From an uncultured Clostridia bacterium (GTDB lineage: Bacteria > Bacillota > Clostridia > Christensenellales > Borkfalkiaceae), in NCBI GenBank assembly GCA_947595585.1, contig CANQET010000007.1, positions 39,082 through 103,081 on the forward strand: a DNA stretch of 64,000 nt, given 5' to 3'. Below are positions 44,268-53,140 of the stretch, piece by piece (the stretch's first letter is position 1; each line of letters starts with the position of its first letter). Below the pieces are notes generated by a model. That model did no database searches, had not been told where the DNA came from, and worked only from the letters and a program-made list of their open reading frames with translations. Both the position numbers and the translations under genes were made by a program.

Positions 44268-44975
44268 ATGGTAGAAGGCAGAAACGCCGTTTTGGAATTG
44301 CTCAAAACCCAAAAGACGATCGAGAAGATCATGCTCGAGAAGGGGGCGCAGGGCACCCTTGCCCGCATCTTCGCCGAGGCGCGTGCGCGGGGGATCCGCG
44401 TGCAGTTCGTGCCCCGCGAAGTCCTCGACCGCGCGAGCAGCGAGAAGCGCCACCAAGGGGTCATCGCCTATACGACGGAGTTCTCGTATACCGAACTCTC
44501 CGAGATCGGCGGGGGCGAAGAGAGCCTCATCGTCCTCTGCGACGGCATCGAAGACGTCCATAACCTCGGCTCCATCTTGCGTGTTGCCGAGTGCGCGGGG
44601 GCGGACGGCGTCGTCATCCCCAAGGCGAAGGGGGCGAGCGTGACGGACGCCGTCATCCGCATCTCGGCGGGGGCGGCGGAACATATCCCCGTCGCGAAGG
44701 TCTCTTCCGTCAACGCCGCGATCGAAGAACTCAAAGGCCGCGGCTACTGGGTCTACGCCCTCGAGGCGGGGGGAGACTCCATCTATAGCGCCCCGCTCAC
44801 GGGAAAAGTTGCGCTCGTCGTCGGCGGAGAGGATAGCGGCGTCCACCGTCTCACCCGCGAAAAATGCGATAAAATTCTCTCGATCCCGCTCTTCGGAAGG
44901 GTAAATTCCCTCAATGCCTCCGTGGCGCTCGGGATCGCAGTCTATGAGGTGGTCCGTGCAAGACTTCAAAAATGA
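44268..44975 (+). CDS. rlmB: TrmH-family 23S rRNA 2'-O-methyltransferase
   Basis: 235 residues. N-terminal substrate-recognition domain MVEGRNAVLELLK...VPREVLDRASSEKRHQGV; C-terminal SPOUT knot with LCDGIEDVHNLGSILRVAECAGADGVVIPK, VVGGEDSGVHR and IPLFGRVNSLNASVALGIAVYE, the three motifs that bind the methyl donor. Acts on G2251-type sites in 23S rRNA. Three bases after mrnC; sigH starts inside its last 20 bases. Confidence 0.95.
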   Translation: MVEGRNAVLELLKTQKTIEKIMLEKGAQGTLARIFAEARARGIRVQFVPREVLDRASSEKRHQGVIAYTTEFSYTELSEIGGGEESLIVLCDGIEDVHNLGSILRVAECAGADGVVIPKAKGASVTDAVIRISAGAAEHIPVAKVSSVNAAIEELKGRGYWVYALEAGGDSIYSAPLTGKVALVVGGEDSGVHRLTREKCDKILSIPLFGRVNSLNASVALGIAVYEVVRARLQK

Positions 44976-45513
44976 GACGGATGAAGCCCTCGCCGCCCTC
45001 GTCTGCAAGGGGGATCGGGCGGCCGCCGAGGCGCTTATGCTCCGCTACAAGGATACCGTGCGCGGCATCGCGCGAAGATCTGCCTTCCGCATCCTCGCCG
45101 AGGAGGACGACCTCGCACAGGAGGGCATGATCGCGCTCTATGCGGCGATCGGCGCCTACGACCCCGCGCAGGGCTCCTTTCGCAACTTCGTCTACACCTG
45201 CATCGTACGCAGGATCTACAGCTATCTGCGCTTTGTCAACCGCAGGGAGACGGGGGAGCGTGCCGAGATCGATCCCGAAATGCTTCCGCTCGGGGAATCG
45301 CCCGAAGACAGGCTTCTCATTGACGAATCGGATGCCGAATTCCGCATGTGGCTCGCAAAGGAGCTCTCGGATTTCGAATTCCGCGTCGTGACGATGTATC
45401 TCGACGGCATGCGCTATGCGGATATTTCAGAGGCCACAGGGCGGGAGATCAAGAGCATCGACAACGCGCTCGCCCGCGCAAAACGCAAATTACAGAAGGC
45501 TTTCCGCGGCTGA
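44956..45513 (+). CDS. sigH: RNA polymerase sigma factor, SigH type
   Basis: 185 residues from a GTG at 44956 inside the end of rlmB, with ribosome site GAGGTGG; an ATG at 44914 in the same frame would add fourteen residues from rlmB's other frame. Region 2 has LAEEDDLAQEGMIALYAAIGAYDPAQGSFRNFVY, region 4 a helix-turn-helix ending MRYADISEATGREIKSIDNALARAKRKL. SigH starts post-exponential and sporulation transcription in spore formers and competence in others. Place after rlmB is the clostridial order, though yacP, usually between, is missing. Confidence 0.88.
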   Translation: MQDFKNETDEALAALVCKGDRAAAEALMLRYKDTVRGIARRSAFRILAEEDDLAQEGMIALYAAIGAYDPAQGSFRNFVYTCIVRRIYSYLRFVNRRETGERAEIDPEMLPLGESPEDRLLIDESDAEFRMWLAKELSDFEFRVVTMYLDGMRYADISEATGREIKSIDNALARAKRKLQKAFRG

Positions 45514-45544
45514 AGCCGCAGCGCCCAAGGCGCAAAGGAGTTGT

Positions 45545-47257
45545 ATGTCGCACGTTTCGCTCTATAGAAAATACCGCCCGGATACGTTCGATAAGATCGT
45601 GCGGCAGGAGCACGTCGTCCGTATCTTGCGCAACCAGATCGCACAGAATGCCGTAGGGCATGCCTACCTCTTCACGGGCCCCCGCGGCACGGGGAAGACG
45701 AGCGTCGCACGGATCTTCGCGCGGGCCGTCAACTGCGAACACCCGCAAAACGGCTCCCCCTGCGGCGTATGTCCCACCTGCCTCGCCCTCGCGGCGGGGT
45801 CCCTTGATATCAGCGAGATCGACGCCGCCTCCAACAACGGCGTCGCCGAAATGCGCGAGCTGCGCGATAAAGTGCAATATCCGCCCGTCACGGGGCGATA
45901 TAAAGTCTACATCGTCGATGAAGTCCACATGCTCACGGACAGTGCCTTCAACGCCCTCTTAAAGACGCTCGAAGAGCCGCCCGCACACGTCATCTTCATC
46001 CTCGCGACGACCGAACCGCAGAAGATCCCCGCGACCATCCTCTCCCGCTGCATGCGGCTGGATTTCAAGCTCATTCCCGAGGAAGACCTCGAACAACATC
46101 TCCGTTCCATCCTCGATGAACTCGGCAAGCCCTACGAGACCGAGGCCGTCGCCGCCATCGCTCGCGCAGGGGCGGGAAGCGACCGCGATATGCTCTCCAT
46201 CGCCGAGGCATGCATCGTCTACGGCGAGAAGCTCACCTATGCTTCGGTCTGTGCCGTACTCGGCGCCGCGGACTTCCACGAGACCAAAAAGCTCGTCTCC
46301 GCCATGCTCAAGGGGGATACGGCGGGGGCGATCGAAGCCCTCGAGCGCATCCTCAAAGAGGGGAAGGCGGTCGGCGTCTTGCTCAAGGATATCCTTCAGC
46401 TTCTGCACCGCGTGACCGTCGCCAAGACCTGTAAGACGGCCGAAGCTCTCCTTGCGCTCCCGCACGATCTCTTCGAGGAAGTGCGCTCCCTCGCCGAGGA
46501 GGCCGATGGAAGGGCAGTGCTCCGTGCGACCGAGATCCTCATCCGTACCGAAAACGAACTGCGCTTTGTCTCCTCGCCGCGCATCGCGCTCGAGACGGCG
46601 ATCCTCAGGGTCTCCTATCCCGCGGGGGATCGCGATGTCGACGCCCTGCTCGTGCGCATGGGGCAGCTCGAGGCGCAGATCAAAGAGGCGCCGAGGGCGG
46701 CGGAACCTTCCAAGCCCGCAGCGCCCGAACCTCCGAAAGCGACGCAGGCGGCCGAAGTGCCTGCAGAGGAGCCCGATTACGACTTCCCGACGGAGGAACC
46801 CGTCTTCGCCGAAGCGTATTTTTCCGACGGCCCCGCAGAGCCCGTGCCGCCCCCCAAACCCGTCGCCCCGCCCAAACCCGCGGCGCCCAAGGCAGAACCT
46901 TCGCCCAAGGCGGAACCCGTGCCACAGGCGAGTGAGGCGCCCAAAGACGCCAAGACGGCCTTCGGGCTCTTCCTCAGGACCCTCCGCAAGACTTCGAAGA
47001 GCGGCGTCTTGTTTGCGATGTGCTACGACCTCGAGGCGTCGCTCGAAGAAAACACGCTCGTGCTCACGACGGCTTCGGAGACCATCTACACCTCGCTCGG
47101 CCGCGAGGAACACAGAAAGATCACGCAGGAAGTTGCCCGTCTCATCGGGCTCGAAGGGGTAGAGATCCGCATCGCGCGCCCCGCTTCCGCAGAGAAACGC
47201 GATGCGCTCGAACAGCTCAAGAAAGATTTCGGGGATTACCCGTTGGATATCAAATAA
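45545..47257 (+). CDS. dnaX: DNA polymerase III subunits gamma/tau
   Basis: 570 residues from the ATG after AAAGGAG; the frame continues upstream without a ribosome site. Clamp-loader ATPase: LYRKYRPDTFDKIVRQEHV, Walker A GPRGTGKTS (45-53), zinc site Cys64, Cys73, Cys76, Cys79, Walker B VDEVHML and the sensor motif LSRCMRLDF. A proline- and alanine-rich linker at about 380-470 leads to the C-terminal tau region that contacts the polymerase. 31 bases after sigH; ybaB and recR follow, the standard replication-repair cluster. Confidence 0.97.
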   Translation: MSHVSLYRKYRPDTFDKIVRQEHVVRILRNQIAQNAVGHAYLFTGPRGTGKTSVARIFARAVNCEHPQNGSPCGVCPTCLALAAGSLDISEIDAASNNGVAEMRELRDKVQYPPVTGRYKVYIVDEVHMLTDSAFNALLKTLEEPPAHVIFILATTEPQKIPATILSRCMRLDFKLIPEEDLEQHLRSILDELGKPYETEAVAAIARAGAGSDRDMLSIAEACIVYGEKLTYASVCAVLGAADFHETKKLVSAMLKGDTAGAIEALERILKEGKAVGVLLKDILQLLHRVTVAKTCKTAEALLALPHDLFEEVRSLAEEADGRAVLRATEILIRTENELRFVSSPRIALETAILRVSYPAGDRDVDALLVRMGQLEAQIKEAPRAAEPSKPAAPEPPKATQAAEVPAEEPDYDFPTEEPVFAEAYFSDGPAEPVPPPKPVAPPKPAAPKAEPSPKAEPVPQASEAPKDAKTAFGLFLRTLRKTSKSGVLFAMCYDLEASLEENTLVLTTASETIYTSLGREEHRKITQEVARLIGLEGVEIRIARPASAEKRDALEQLKKDFGDYPLDIK

Positions 47258-47270
47258 GGAGAATTTCGCA

Positions 47271-47615
47271 ATGGCATACGGCAGAGGCGGAAATATGGGC
47301 GCAGGCAACATGCAAAACCTCATGAAGCAGGCGCAGAAGATGCAGGAAGAGATGCAGGCGACCGAGAAACTGCTCGATGAGTGGGAAATCGTCGGAACGT
47401 CGGGCGGCGAAGCGGTCGTCGTCTATATGAACGCAAAGAAGAAGATCGACGGGATCGAGATCGATAAAGAAGTCATCGACCCCGAGGACGCCGAGATGCT
47501 CGAGGACCTCGTCCTCGCCGCCATTCTCGATGGATATAAGAAGGCGGACGCCGTCTACGAAGAGAAGATGGCGAAGTTCGGCGGGCTCGGCGGATTGGGC
47601 GGGGGAATGCTCTGA
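47271..47615 (+). CDS. YbaB/EbfC nucleoid-associated protein
   Basis: 114 residues, ribosome site AAGGAG. N-terminal glycine-rich opening, then [23 protein letters not shown], the central [19 protein letters not shown] strand and [19 protein letters not shown], ending [11 protein letters not shown]. Binds DNA as a dimer and is encoded between dnaX and recR in most bacteria. The recR start overlaps its stop by one base. Confidence 0.95.
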   Translation: MAYGRGGNMGAGNMQNLMKQAQKMQEEMQATEKLLDEWEIVGTSGGEAVVVYMNAKKKIDGIEIDKEVIDPEDAEMLEDLVLAAILDGYKKADAVYEEKMAKFGGLGGLGGGML

Positions 47616-48205
47616 TGGACGTATTTATCGAACCCATCGGGCGGCTCATCAACGAGTTCTCCAAGCTCCCCGGCGTCGGCAAGAAGACGGCCCAGCGCTA
47701 TGCCTATAAGATCGTCTCGATGTCGGAGGGGGAGGCGCGTGCCTTCGCCGAAGCCATCCTCGACGCCAAGCGCAAAGTGCGCTTCTGCAAGATCTGCGGC
47801 AACTTTTCCGAGGAGGAAGTCTGCGGCATCTGCCGTGCGCGTACCCCCGAACAGATCTGCGTCGTCAAGGAGCCCAAAGACGTCATCGCCCTCGAGAAAC
47901 TGCATGAATATCGGGGCGTCTACCATGTACTGCACGGGGTCATCTCGCCCATGAACGGCGTAGGGCCCGATGATATCCGCATCAAGGAGCTCCTCGCCCG
48001 CCTCAATGAGGGGGTGCAGGAAGTTATCCTCGCGACCAATCCCGATGTCGAAGGCGAGGCGACCGCGCTCTACATCGCCAAGCTCATCAAGCCGCTCGGC
48101 GTCAAGGTGACCCGCATCGCCCACGGCATTCCCATCGGCAGCGAGCTCGAGTATACCGACGAAGTCACCCTCGCCCGCGCCCTCTCCGACCGCAAAGAAC
48201 TATAA
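47615..48205 (+). CDS. recR: Recombination protein RecR
   Basis: 196 residues, full length. Helix-hairpin-helix [19 protein letters not shown], four-cysteine zinc finger [16 protein letters not shown] (about 58-73), Toprim domain with [15 protein letters not shown] and [18 protein letters not shown], Walker-like tail [22 protein letters not shown]. Works with RecO and RecF to load RecA at gaps. Its last three codons and stop form the first copy of a 31-bp tandem repeat. Confidence 0.97.
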   Translation: MDVFIEPIGRLINEFSKLPGVGKKTAQRYAYKIVSMSEGEARAFAEAILDAKRKVRFCKICGNFSEEEVCGICRARTPEQICVVKEPKDVIALEKLHEYRGVYHVLHGVISPMNGVGPDDIRIKELLARLNEGVQEVILATNPDVEGEATALYIAKLIKPLGVKVTRIAHGIPIGSELEYTDEVTLARALSDRKEL

Positions 48206-48280
48206 CAGCGCCATAAAAATCATAAAAGAACTATAACATCCCTATAAAAAATCATAAAAGAATTATAAGATCCCCCCGCG
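48194..48280. repeat. Tandem 31/32-bp repeat made from the 3' end of recR
   Basis: AAAGAACTATAA occurs at 48194, 48225 and, with one change, 48257. The first copy is the recR end (codons for Lys-Glu-Leu and the stop). The spacing is 31 and 32 bp and the text between copies is related (CATAAAAATCATA). Confidence 0.8.
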
Positions 48281-48735
48281 CAAGGTCTACCCCCTCCATC
48301 GAAAAACAGACCGCATACCCCGATGTGGCTATTCAAAACGCCACCCCCTCCATCGGAGGGGGGTAGAATACGACGAGGATATTCCAAGCGATACCCCCTC
48401 CATCGGAGGGGGGTAGGGGGGTGGGCAGGAAGCGACGGGGCTTCTCAGTACGTCATTCCGACGACCGTAGGGAGGAGGAATCTCGTTCTAATAACGTCAC
48501 CCTGAGCGTTAGTCGAAGGGTCGCCGCAGTCTTATTCTAATATTAGTACCAATATGAGGCTAAGGCTAATGCGATTCTTACTTCGCCTAACGGCTCGTGC
48601 CGCGCTTAGAGAATTAAGAAGTGCGCGCGGGGCGACACGCCGCAAGGGCAACGGCGGCTCAGAATGACGTATTTAGAATGCCTGTTCGTACCTCCGCAGG
48701 GGCGTATTTTCGAACCACACCAAAAAAACAGGAGA
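48281..48735. repeat. Mosaic intergenic repeat island 3
   Basis: No gene found. Contains two partial CCCCTCCATCG units (about 48290-48340), G-rich hairpin modules at 48342-48372 and 48394-48436, GTCATTCCGACGACCGTAGG with AGGAGGAATCTCG (48452-48487; an inverted copy is near 50378-50411), CGTCACCCTGAGCGTTAGTC (48496) and the palindromic 55-bp unit at 48580-48634. gpsA begins at 48740 after CAGGAGACACT. Confidence 0.75.
48580..48634. repeat. Palindromic module copy in island 3
   Basis: ACTTCGCCTAACGGCTCGTG, then CCGCGCTT...AAGTGCGCGCGG, which can fold into a hairpin. Nearly identical to 49850-49904. Confidence 0.8.
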
Positions 48736-48739
48736 CACT

Positions 48740-49714
48740 ATGAAAATTTCCGTACTCGGCTGCGGCAGATGGGGGTCGTTCATCGCGTGGTACCTCTCCC
48801 GCAAGGGAAACGAGGTCGCGAGTTGGGGCCCCGAAGACGATTATTCCTACAAAGTCCTCAAGGAGACGGGGCGCAATGAATACGTCGCCCTCGATGAACA
48901 GATCGAACTCACCTGCGATCTGGAACATGCGGTGCGCAGAGCCGAGATCATCGTCATCTCGATCTCCTCGCAGGGCCTCCGCGGCTTCATGCAGCGGATC
49001 ATAAAGTACGATGTCCGTGAGAAGATCTTCGTGCTCTGCATGAAGGGCATCGAAGTGGAGACGGGCAAGCGCCTCTCCGAGATCCTTTTGGAGAGCGGCA
49101 TCTCCCCCGAGAAGATCGCCGTGTGGGTCGGCCCCGGGCACATCCAGAGCTTCGTCGCGGGCATCCCAAACTGCATGGTGATCGACTCTGCGAACGAGGA
49201 GCTCAAGCGCGGCCTCGCCAATGAATTCCGTTCCGACCTCATCCGCTTCTACTACGGCGAAGACCTCATCGGCACCGAGATCGGGGCGGCGGCGAAGAAC
49301 GTCATGGGCATCGCAGCGGGCGTGCTCGACGTCATCTGTCCTCCCCTCAAAGGGCCGCTTATGTCCCGCGGGGCACGCGAAGTCGCCCGCCTCATCAAGG
49401 CGATGGGGGGCAACGAGCTCTCCGCCTACGGCCTCGCCCACCTCGGCGACTACGAGACAACCCTCTTCTCGCCCTATTCCCATAACCGTACTTACGGCGA
49501 AATGCTCGCAAAGGGGCAGCGTTTCGAAAAACTTGCCGAGGGCGTCGCGACGTCCAAGGCGATGAAATTGCTCGAACAAAAATACGGCGTCGAGCTTCCC
49601 ATTACCGATGCGGTGTATCGCGTCTGCTACGGCGAAGGGGACGACGTCGCCCGCTGCCGCGAGGCGATATCGGCGTTGTTTACACGTCCTCTCACCACCG
49701 AAATGTACGACTAA
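48740..49714 (+). CDS. gpsA: Glycerol-3-phosphate dehydrogenase [NAD(P)+]
   Basis: 324 residues, ribosome site ACAGGAGACA. Rossmann start KISVLGCGRWGSFIAWYL, then VISISSQGLRGFM, the substrate segment WVGPGHIQSFVAGIP, EIGAAAKNVMGIAAG with the catalytic lysine, and HLGDYETTLFSPYSHNR. Reduces dihydroxyacetone phosphate to glycerol 3-phosphate for phospholipids. The usual GxGxWG motif is intact (GCGRWG). It is a single gene walled on both sides by repeat islands. Confidence 0.93.
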   Translation: MKISVLGCGRWGSFIAWYLSRKGNEVASWGPEDDYSYKVLKETGRNEYVALDEQIELTCDLEHAVRRAEIIVISISSQGLRGFMQRIIKYDVREKIFVLCMKGIEVETGKRLSEILLESGISPEKIAVWVGPGHIQSFVAGIPNCMVIDSANEELKRGLANEFRSDLIRFYYGEDLIGTEIGAAAKNVMGIAAGVLDVICPPLKGPLMSRGAREVARLIKAMGGNELSAYGLAHLGDYETTLFSPYSHNRTYGEMLAKGQRFEKLAEGVATSKAMKLLEQKYGVELPITDAVYRVCYGEGDDVARCREAISALFTRPLTTEMYD

Positions 49715-49720
49715 ATTTTC

Positions 49721-50412
49721 TGGACTTCGTACCAGCGAACTGCGGATAAGCGGCGCAATACTGCGTACGGCGCGCTACGCGCTTGTGCCGCCGAAATAAG
49801 CAAATCGATTTCATGTTGCTTGTTCTCGGCGTTCGAACTGCGCTTTCCTACTTCGCCTAACGGCTCGTGCCGCGCTTAGAGAATTAGAAGTGCGCGCGGG
49901 GTGGTCGTGTACGCCCAAGTACACTCCCGTCGGAAATGCTCGTTCTCCTTGTCTTGCTTGCTTCTCCGCAGTTTGACGTTTTCCGTTGTCGCGCATGATG
50001 AGCGACCTCATCCCGAACGAAGCGTAGCGGAGTGAGCGGATCTTAAGATACACTCGCTACGCTCGGTATGAGGATTGATATCCATGCAAACGTGGGGTAC
50101 CTATATAGTTTATTCCGCACGCCTCTCCATTGGAGAATAGACCACTACCCTTCATTGGAGAACAGACCACATACCCCCTCCATTGGAGGGGGGTAGGGGG
50201 GTGGGCAAGAGACCGACGCGGCCTATCCCATGCGCCCCTTGGCTCCCCTCGTAGGGGAGCCAAGGGGCGCAGCCGTGACTGAGGGGTTTCAAAACCCTAT
50301 CCCCTGCTACGCGGGTACTTCCCCTAAGAGGGGAAGCAAGGGGATGGACTTCGTAGGGACCCCTTCGTGTGTCACACCGAGATTTCTCCTCCCTACGGTC
50401 GTCGAAATGACG
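49721..50412. repeat. Mosaic intergenic repeat island 4
   Basis: No gene found. Begins with GGACTTCGTA (49722) and the long module also seen at 12865-13005, here interrupted by a roughly 65-bp segment (about 49764-49830) and by the 55-bp palindromic unit (49850-49904). Then CTTAAGATACACTCGCTACG (50041), partial CTCCATTGGAGAA units (about 50125-50170), the G-rich module (50174-50218), the GGCTCCCCTCGTAGGGGAGCC module (50237-50344), GGACTTCGTA (50346) and an inverted GACGACCGTAGGGAGGAG segment (50378-50411). Confidence 0.8.
49850..49904. repeat. Palindromic module nested in another module
   Basis: The 55-bp unit lies inside the sequence CTTTCCT...CGTGTACGCCC, which in island 2 (12920-12940) reads on with only TGGTT between. 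Comparison of the two copies shows the unit as an insertion. Confidence 0.75.
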
Positions 50413-50512
50413 TAGGGGTGCGACGCGGAAAAATGGCGCGGCAAGCGAACTTCCTGCCCAATGCCTGTGCACAAAAAGCGCGCAGAAGGTATATGATGAA
50501 CGGGGAGTATCT

Positions 50513-51187
50513 ATGCGGATCTGTTTTGTCACGGGCGGGAGTTTTGAAGATTACGCGGGTCGGAGCGTGCGGGAGAGGGCAGACGTCGTCTGTTTTCCCT
50601 TCCATGCGCTCGAGGAAGTGAGCTACGAGCGCGAACTGAAAGGCGAGACGAGCATCTTCGAAGACGTCGCGCTCCTTTCCAAAGAGGAGAAGAACATCGT
50701 CGTCTGCGGCTGTTATACCGATGCCCGCGGGGTGAAGCGCAAGTCTGTGGTCGTATCCGATCGCGGCCGCATCCTCGGCGTATCAGACCGCGTCAACCGT
50801 CTCGACGGCGGGGAATACGGCTGTGGTGCGGGCATCAAGATCTTCGATACGGGGGCGGGGAAGCTCGGCATCGTCGTCGCCGAAGACCTCTATTTCCCGC
50901 GGGTCGCCGAGACGCTCTCCCTCTGCGGGGCCGAGCTCATCCTCTGCATCTTCGAGGAACTCGAGGGCACCCTCGAGCAAGTCCTCATGCGCGCGCACGC
51001 ATTTTGTTACGGCGTCCCCGTATGCGTCTGCGCCGTCGGCTACGCACAGGCCTCGGACATCGGCGGAAAACTTCGCTTCGCCTCCCCGAAGAATTGCTGT
51101 GTCTACGACTTTGAGCGCGAACAGGAATATCACCTCGTCGAGACCCGTCGCCGCGGCTTCTACCGCCGAAAGCGCACGGGATTTTAG
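50513..51187 (+). CDS. Nitrilase-like protein without the catalytic cysteine
   Basis: 224 residues, ribosome site GGGGAG. The carbon-nitrogen hydrolase frame is visible: FPFHALEEVSYE, IVVCGCYTDARGVKRKSVVVSDRGRILGVSDRV, GAGKLGIVVAEDLYFPRVAETLSLCGAELILC. The family active site reads (V/I)CYDxxFPE; here the cysteine position (residue 123) is alanine and the next residue glutamate, and the lysine motif is SDRVNR. So an enzyme of the usual kind is unlikely. A metabolite-binding or structural role is possible. Isolated gene with a terminator behind it. Confidence 0.65.
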   Translation: MRICFVTGGSFEDYAGRSVRERADVVCFPFHALEEVSYERELKGETSIFEDVALLSKEEKNIVVCGCYTDARGVKRKSVVVSDRGRILGVSDRVNRLDGGEYGCGAGIKIFDTGAGKLGIVVAEDLYFPRVAETLSLCGAELILCIFEELEGTLEQVLMRAHAFCYGVPVCVCAVGYAQASDIGGKLRFASPKNCCVYDFEREQEYHLVETRRRGFYRRKRTGF

Positions 51188-51190
51188 AAA

Positions 51191-51216
51191 AAATCGCCGC
51201 AAGACTGCGGCGATTT
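51191..51216. terminator. Bidirectional hairpin between the nitrilase-like and second degV genes
   Basis: AAATCGCCGCA (51191-51201) / TGCGGCGATTT (51206-51216), loop AGAC; A and T runs flank it. Confidence 0.85.
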
Positions 51217-51231
51217 GCTGTTTCTTTACAT

Positions 51232-52101
51232 CTATTTGATGATCCGCGTACATGCGCACGCGAGGGCCCCGGGGCCGATGTGGCAGGAGACCGAGAGAGA
51301 GAGGGGATCCGAGAAGGTCGGCGTGCACTGCGGGAAGGCCTCGGTGAGCTCCTGAAGGAAACGCTCCGCCTCCTCATAGTTTTGGGTATGGGCGACGGCG
51401 ATCGTCATCTCGCCCGCTTCGGCATATGCGCGGAAGCGCCCCATAAGGTCGCTCCGCACGGCGGCGATCATGACTTCCTTCGCCTGCTTTAAGGTGTGCA
51501 CCTTCTTGAAGGCATCGAGCTTCTCCCCTTGGATCTGCAATACGGGCTTGATGCGCAGCAGTGTGCCCACGAGCGCGGCGGCAGGGGTGAGCCTTCCGCC
51601 CTTTTTGAGGTATTTGAGGGTATCGAGAGAGATGTAGATGCTGCTGTCCATCTTGGTCTCGAGCAGTTTTTGCTTGATCTCCGCGGCCGTGCAGCCCCTA
51701 TCTCTCAAGACGAGGGCATCGTAGACGCTCTGCTTTTGGGTGATGGAGATGCGCTGGTTGTTGACGACTTGCACTCTCCCGCCATAGGCTTCGGCGAGGC
51801 GTTCGGCCGTGTGGCAGGACTCCGAGAGCCCGCTCGACATCGGGATATGCACGACTTCGGCGCCGTCTTCGAGCAGTTTATCCCAGAGCTCGGTGACGCT
51901 GAGCGTGGAGGGTTGCGACGTCGAAACGCTCGCATTCGCCCCCAAATGTTCATAGAATTGCGGTTGGGTGAGGTCGATATCCTCGAAATACTCCTTGCCG
52001 TCGATCAAAAAGGGCATCGGGATCACGGAGACGCCGAGCTTTTCAGCCTCCGCCTGCGTAATGCCGCTGTTGGAATCGGTCACGATCTTTACGTTTGTCA
52101 T
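51232..52101 (-). CDS. DegV-family fatty-acid-binding protein (second copy)
   Basis: 289 residues, ribosome site of G residues (GGGGGGGAGC). Classical opening VKIVTDSNSGITQAEAEKLGV, VSTSQPSTLSVTELWDKLL, IPMSSGLSESCHTAE, then KYLKKGGRLTPAAALVGTLLRIKPVLQI and the end CHIGPGALACACTRI. FakB-like carrier of an acyl chain. More typical in wording than the copy at 30.1 kb, so the two may prefer different fatty acids. Divergent from the nfnA-nfnB pair. Confidence 0.94.
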   Translation of the reverse strand: MTNVKIVTDSNSGITQAEAEKLGVSVIPMPFLIDGKEYFEDIDLTQPQFYEHLGANASVSTSQPSTLSVTELWDKLLEDGAEVVHIPMSSGLSESCHTAERLAEAYGGRVQVVNNQRISITQKQSVYDALVLRDRGCTAAEIKQKLLETKMDSSIYISLDTLKYLKKGGRLTPAAALVGTLLRIKPVLQIQGEKLDAFKKVHTLKQAKEVMIAAVRSDLMGRFRAYAEAGEMTIAVAHTQNYEEAERFLQELTEAFPQCTPTFSDPLSLSVSCHIGPGALACACTRIIK

Positions 52102-52145
52102 GCTCCCCCCCCAAAAAACTTCATTTTGTAAACTACTTTTTATTT

Positions 52146-52173
52146 ATTATATGAAAAAGCCGAAAAAAGTCAA
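52146..52173 (-). promoter_or_regulatory. Promoter of the second degV gene
   Basis: Minus strand TTGACT (complement 52168-52173), 16-bp spacer, TATAAT (complement 52146-52151). Confidence 0.78.
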
Positions 52174-52216
52174 GAAAATTTCCCCAAAAAATCCGCAGCG
52201 GACGGAATGTACCCTG

Positions 52217-52245
52217 TTGACAAAAGATGTTCTAATATTTATAAT
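52217..52245 (+). promoter_or_regulatory. Consensus promoter of nfnA-nfnB
   Basis: TTGACA (52217-52222), 17-bp spacer, TATAAT (52240-52245); all twelve positions match. Confidence 0.9.
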
Positions 52246-52282
52246 AATGAGGAAAGAATGATGTTTTTGGGAGAAAAGTGCG

Positions 52283-53140
52283 GTGTATCGGATCCTGAAA
52301 AAACAAAAATTGAATGCAAGCGTGGTGCGCATGGAAATCGAAGCGCCGCTCGCGGCGAAGCATGCCCGTGCGGGGCAGTTCGTCATTCTGCGTGCCGATG
52401 CGCGCGGTGAGCGCATCCCGCTGACGATCGCGGCAAGCGACAAAGCGCGGGGTACGGTCACGGTCATCTATCAGATCGTCGGCGGGGCGACGATGTCGCT
52501 CGACCGCCTCGAAGCGGGGGAGTGCGTCGCCGATCTCACGGGGCCGCTCGGAAGACCTTCCGCGATCGAAGGGTTGAAGCGGGTCGTCGTCGTGGGGGGC
52601 GGCGTCGGCTGTGCGATCGCCCTTCCGCTCGTGCGGGCGCTGCACGAACAGGGCAGCTACGTCGTCGCGATCGCGGGCTTCCGCACGGCGGAGATCGTCA
52701 TCCTCGAGGAGGAGTTTTCCGCCCTCGCCGATGAATTTTATCTTACGACGGACGACGGCACCCGCGGGGAGCACGGGAACGTCTGCATGCCCCTTGCCCG
52801 CTGTATCGAAGGGGGGAAGTTCGACGCTGTCTTCACGATCGGCCCTCTCCCTATGATGAAGTTCGTCGCGAAGACGACGGAGCCCTACAAGATCCCTACC
52901 ATAGCGAGCATGAATCCCATCATGATCGACGGGACAGGCATGTGCGGCTGCTGCCGCCTCACGGTGGGAGGCGAACGCAAATTCGCCTGTGTCGACGGCC
53001 CCGAATTCGACGCCCATCTCATCGATTTCGACGAAGCGATCGCGCGCTCCCGCACCTATCGGGCATTCGAAGCGGCGGCCCGCGCGCGGCATTGCAATCT
53101 ATACCAAAGATCCGAAAACGAGGGGGGACGCTATGAATAA
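52283..53140 (+). CDS. NfnA-type ferredoxin:NADP oxidoreductase subunit (FAD/NAD-binding, 2Fe-2S)
   Basis: 285 residues from a GTG with GGGAGAA ribosome site. Ferredoxin-reductase fold: RAGQFVILRAD and ERIPLTIA bind FAD, VVVVGGGVGCAIALPLV binds NAD(H), and the C-terminal MIDGTGMCGCCRLTVGG...FACVDGPEFDA supplies four cysteines for a [2Fe-2S] cluster. With the next gene it forms the electron-bifurcating NfnAB (ferredoxin, NADH and NADP+) or a closely related sulfide dehydrogenase-type complex. Overlaps the partner by eight bases. Confidence 0.9.
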   Translation: MYRILKKQKLNASVVRMEIEAPLAAKHARAGQFVILRADARGERIPLTIAASDKARGTVTVIYQIVGGATMSLDRLEAGECVADLTGPLGRPSAIEGLKRVVVVGGGVGCAIALPLVRALHEQGSYVVAIAGFRTAEIVILEEEFSALADEFYLTTDDGTRGEHGNVCMPLARCIEGGKFDAVFTIGPLPMMKFVAKTTEPYKIPTIASMNPIMIDGTGMCGCCRLTVGGERKFACVDGPEFDAHLIDFDEAIARSRTYRAFEAAARARHCNLYQRSENEGGRYE

